Assembly: GCA_022452125.1 (NCBI GenBank)
Contig: JAKURJ010000088.1
Location: forward strand, 1 to 6,993
Direction of reading: 5' to 3'
Length of the DNA stretch: 6,993 bases
From: Candidatus Poseidoniaceae archaeon
GTDB lineage: Archaea > Thermoplasmatota > Poseidoniia > Poseidoniales > Poseidoniaceae
The position numbers and the translations under genes were made by a program. The notes below the pieces were generated by a model. It did not search any database, was not told the DNA's origin, and saw only the letters and a list, made by a program, of their open reading frames with translations. Positions 5,394 to 6,993 of this stretch are shown in pieces. Position 1 is the stretch's first letter; the number at the start of each line of letters is the position of its first letter.

Positions 5394-6993
5394 ATGCGAC
5401 GCCTAACAGTGCTCGTTTTGATGATGCTAATTATGCCTGTAACAATGGCTGAAGCAAGAAGTGTTCATTCCACAAACACTGTTGATATGTTCCCACAGGG
5501 TGACATGCAAGATCCATCCCAATGGGATTTCAAGAGACACCTAGCATTCACTGCAGAAAACAAAGCTGAAGATGGCCAATATGTCATGGGAATGGTTGCA
5601 GATGGACACATGACTATGGGGATTTCTCTTCCTGAGCATTTAGACCACCAAACTGTTTGGGCGACTTCTACAGCCACAAACTCGACCGCCTCGATTGGTG
5701 CGCCTGATGGTGCGTATCATTTCTCTACCGGGCCAGACATCACCGTAGGAGGGTTTGATGTTACTTCATTGCGTGGAAATACAATTGAAAAGGTCGAATT
5801 GGTGGTTCACTTCGACATACCAGATGCATTACAGCAAGACAAAACCCGTTTTTCAGTAGTGAATAACGGGATGCATGATTTGGTAAAAACCTGGAGTAAT
5901 ACCCAAGGCGGTTTGTACTACATGACAAATGGCTGGAGTATCGAGATTACCGATGATGATAACTGGACATGGGACGAGCTATCAAACATTGAAGTTACAT
6001 TGGATTATGTTTCGAATGGAGGAACAGATGATTCACAATTACAAGTCGATGCTGTAGGACTGAAACTGACTATGAGAACACCATGGTATGGCGCAGAAAG
6101 AGTTGTTGCGACCTCTATAAATCAGTTCACAGAATGGCCAATAATTGATTTAGACTTTTCTTCAGGAGTTTTGAATTCGGTCTCAACTGCACCATGTGGC
6201 TTGGATTCAGATGGAGGAACATGGACAACCGACACAATTGCGAAACCGGCTGGACAATCTTGGGGAAGAATACACTTTGACCACAGTGACGAAAATGGGA
6301 CAGTTGATTTAGAGTACTTGGATAATCAGGGAGCATGGGTACAAATTGATGAGGCCACTATTCCAGTGGTTTCAAGTGATTTGCAGCTTAGATTCACTAT
6401 TACAGACACATGTCTTACTAAGGCATGGATAGACATCAACGACCCGAAACTGAAAGTTCAGGGTAGCATCGCCGGTGATGCAAGCGCCATGGTTGCAAAT
6501 GCTACAAGGTGGACTGTTGTAGTAAACGGACAAACTGTGGCCAACAATGATGGCGCAACTACTGGCGCATTTGATTTGCAAATACCAATAGGACATGTTT
6601 TAGATTCATCCGATACGGAATTGGAAGTCAAAATCAAGGCATGGTATAATTGGGGAAATGATGGTTCGCCATCTTCAATTACTCTGCACATTAACAGTAT
6701 AGAAGTAATTGGGGCTTATTCTATTGAATACGATGAAGATCCAGTTTGCTCGCTGATTGGTTCTCATGACCTGCAAGAAGATGGTGGAGGTCTAATACTG
6801 CCTCTATTATCGAGATGTTCTGATGATAGAACCGATGTTGACAATTTAGTTGTAACATTCCAGAACTCGAATCCAGATGTTGTTGAAGTTGATTTGACAG
6901 AAGGGCAGGTTCGAATAAAATTGGTATCTGAAGCCTCAGGTATTGCACAAATCACGGTTAAAGTAGCTGATTCCGCAGGTAATTATTGGAGTG
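5394..6993 (+). CDS. Large exported surface protein, N-terminal 533 residues (continues past the window)
   Basis: An uninterrupted frame runs from the ATG at 5394 to the window edge with no stop. It begins with a signal peptide (MRR, a hydrophobic core, then AEA before residue 22), so the protein is exported. What follows has the alternating, Asp/Asn/Thr/Ser-rich, Lys-poor pattern of extracellular beta-sandwich domains. A first module (about 110-230) contains WTWDELSNIEV and a VDAVGLKL strand. A second (about 240-450) includes a stretch similar in style to carbohydrate-binding jelly rolls. The last part (about 450-533, with DLQEDGGG, SNPDVVEVDL and ITVKVADSAGN) resembles cadherin/BIg-like domains. 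Only four cysteines are present (268, 340, 452, 475), and their spacing suggests two disulfides, one per module. No catalytic motif is visible, and the C-terminus, where a cell-wall or membrane anchor would be expected, is outside. It could be an adhesin, S-layer-associated protein or binding part of an extracellular enzyme; domain names are judged by eye. Confidence 0.82.
   Translation, partial: MRRLTVLVLMMLIMPVTMAEARSVHSTNTVDMFPQGDMQDPSQWDFKRHLAFTAENKAEDGQYVMGMVADGHMTMGISLPEHLDHQTVWATSTATNSTASIGAPDGAYHFSTGPDITVGGFDVTSLRGNTIEKVELVVHFDIPDALQQDKTRFSVVNNGMHDLVKTWSNTQGGLYYMTNGWSIEITDDDNWTWDELSNIEVTLDYVSNGGTDDSQLQVDAVGLKLTMRTPWYGAERVVATSINQFTEWPIIDLDFSSGVLNSVSTAPCGLDSDGGTWTTDTIAKPAGQSWGRIHFDHSDENGTVDLEYLDNQGAWVQIDEATIPVVSSDLQLRFTITDTCLTKAWIDINDPKLKVQGSIAGDASAMVANATRWTVVVNGQTVANNDGATTGAFDLQIPIGHVLDSSDTELEVKIKAWYNWGNDGSPSSITLHINSIEVIGAYSIEYDEDPVCSLIGSHDLQEDGGGLILPLLSRCSDDRTDVDNLVVTFQNSNPDVVEVDLTEGQVRIKLVSEASGIAQITVKVADSAGNYWS

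Noticed and set aside
5465..6955. Several minus-strand frames of 63-77 codons in the right-hand part
   Set aside because: All lie opposite the continuous 533-codon plus-strand frame with a signal peptide and TATA box; none has a plausible domain or start context.

Overview
The window looks like chromosomal DNA of an uncultivated marine planktonic archaeon, most likely Marine Group II (Candidatus Poseidoniales). This is inferred from several traits together. The DNA is moderately AT-rich and compactly packed. TATA-like boxes sit about 20-35 bases ahead of a tRNA and of a seemingly leaderless gene. Oligo-T tracts without hairpins follow a tRNA gene. TTG and short-leader starts occur. There is a plastocyanin-like blue copper domain, acyl-CoA/hydroxyacyl-CoA oxidation genes and a large secreted beta-sandwich protein. 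No 16S rRNA or other taxonomic marker is present, so the assignment is provisional.

Layout. On the minus strand at the left edge (790 to 44) is a 3-hydroxyacyl-CoA dehydrogenase whose frame is closed by a TAA although the homologous sequence continues in the same frame to base 1. Diverging from it (850-1332, plus) is an HD-domain phosphohydrolase of the YfbR/HDDC2 type, followed 22 bases later by tRNA-Gln(UUG). Converging on that tRNA, with only three bases between, is a 660-residue minus-strand membrane protein (3413 to 1431). It joins a secreted-side plastocyanin-like domain, an extra membrane helix and a 12-helix AmpG/PAT-type major facilitator. Upstream on the same strand come an isovaleryl-CoA-dehydrogenase-like acyl-CoA dehydrogenase (4651 to 3458, TTG start) and a 137-residue unrecognised protein with an extremely basic tail (5115 to 4702). 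These three minus-strand genes are spaced by 44 and 50 bases and may be partly co-transcribed. A minus-strand tRNA-His(GUG) (5288 to 5213) follows, with its own TATA box and T-tract termination. From 5394 to the right edge runs an open plus-strand frame of 533 codons, the N-terminal part of a large exported surface protein.

How the genes relate. The two CoA-ester dehydrogenases fit acyl-CoA oxidation of fatty acids or branched-chain amino acids, which matches a protein- and lipid-degrading heterotroph, but they lie in separate transcription units. The HD enzyme is nucleotide housekeeping. The cupredoxin-transporter fusion and the large exported protein are the cell-surface components. There is no CRISPR array, insertion sequence, phage gene or recognisable defence system. 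The most notable items are the cupredoxin-MFS fusion, the in-frame stop in the hydroxyacyl-CoA dehydrogenase, and the small basic-tailed protein. No gene-free stretch exceeds 300 bases.
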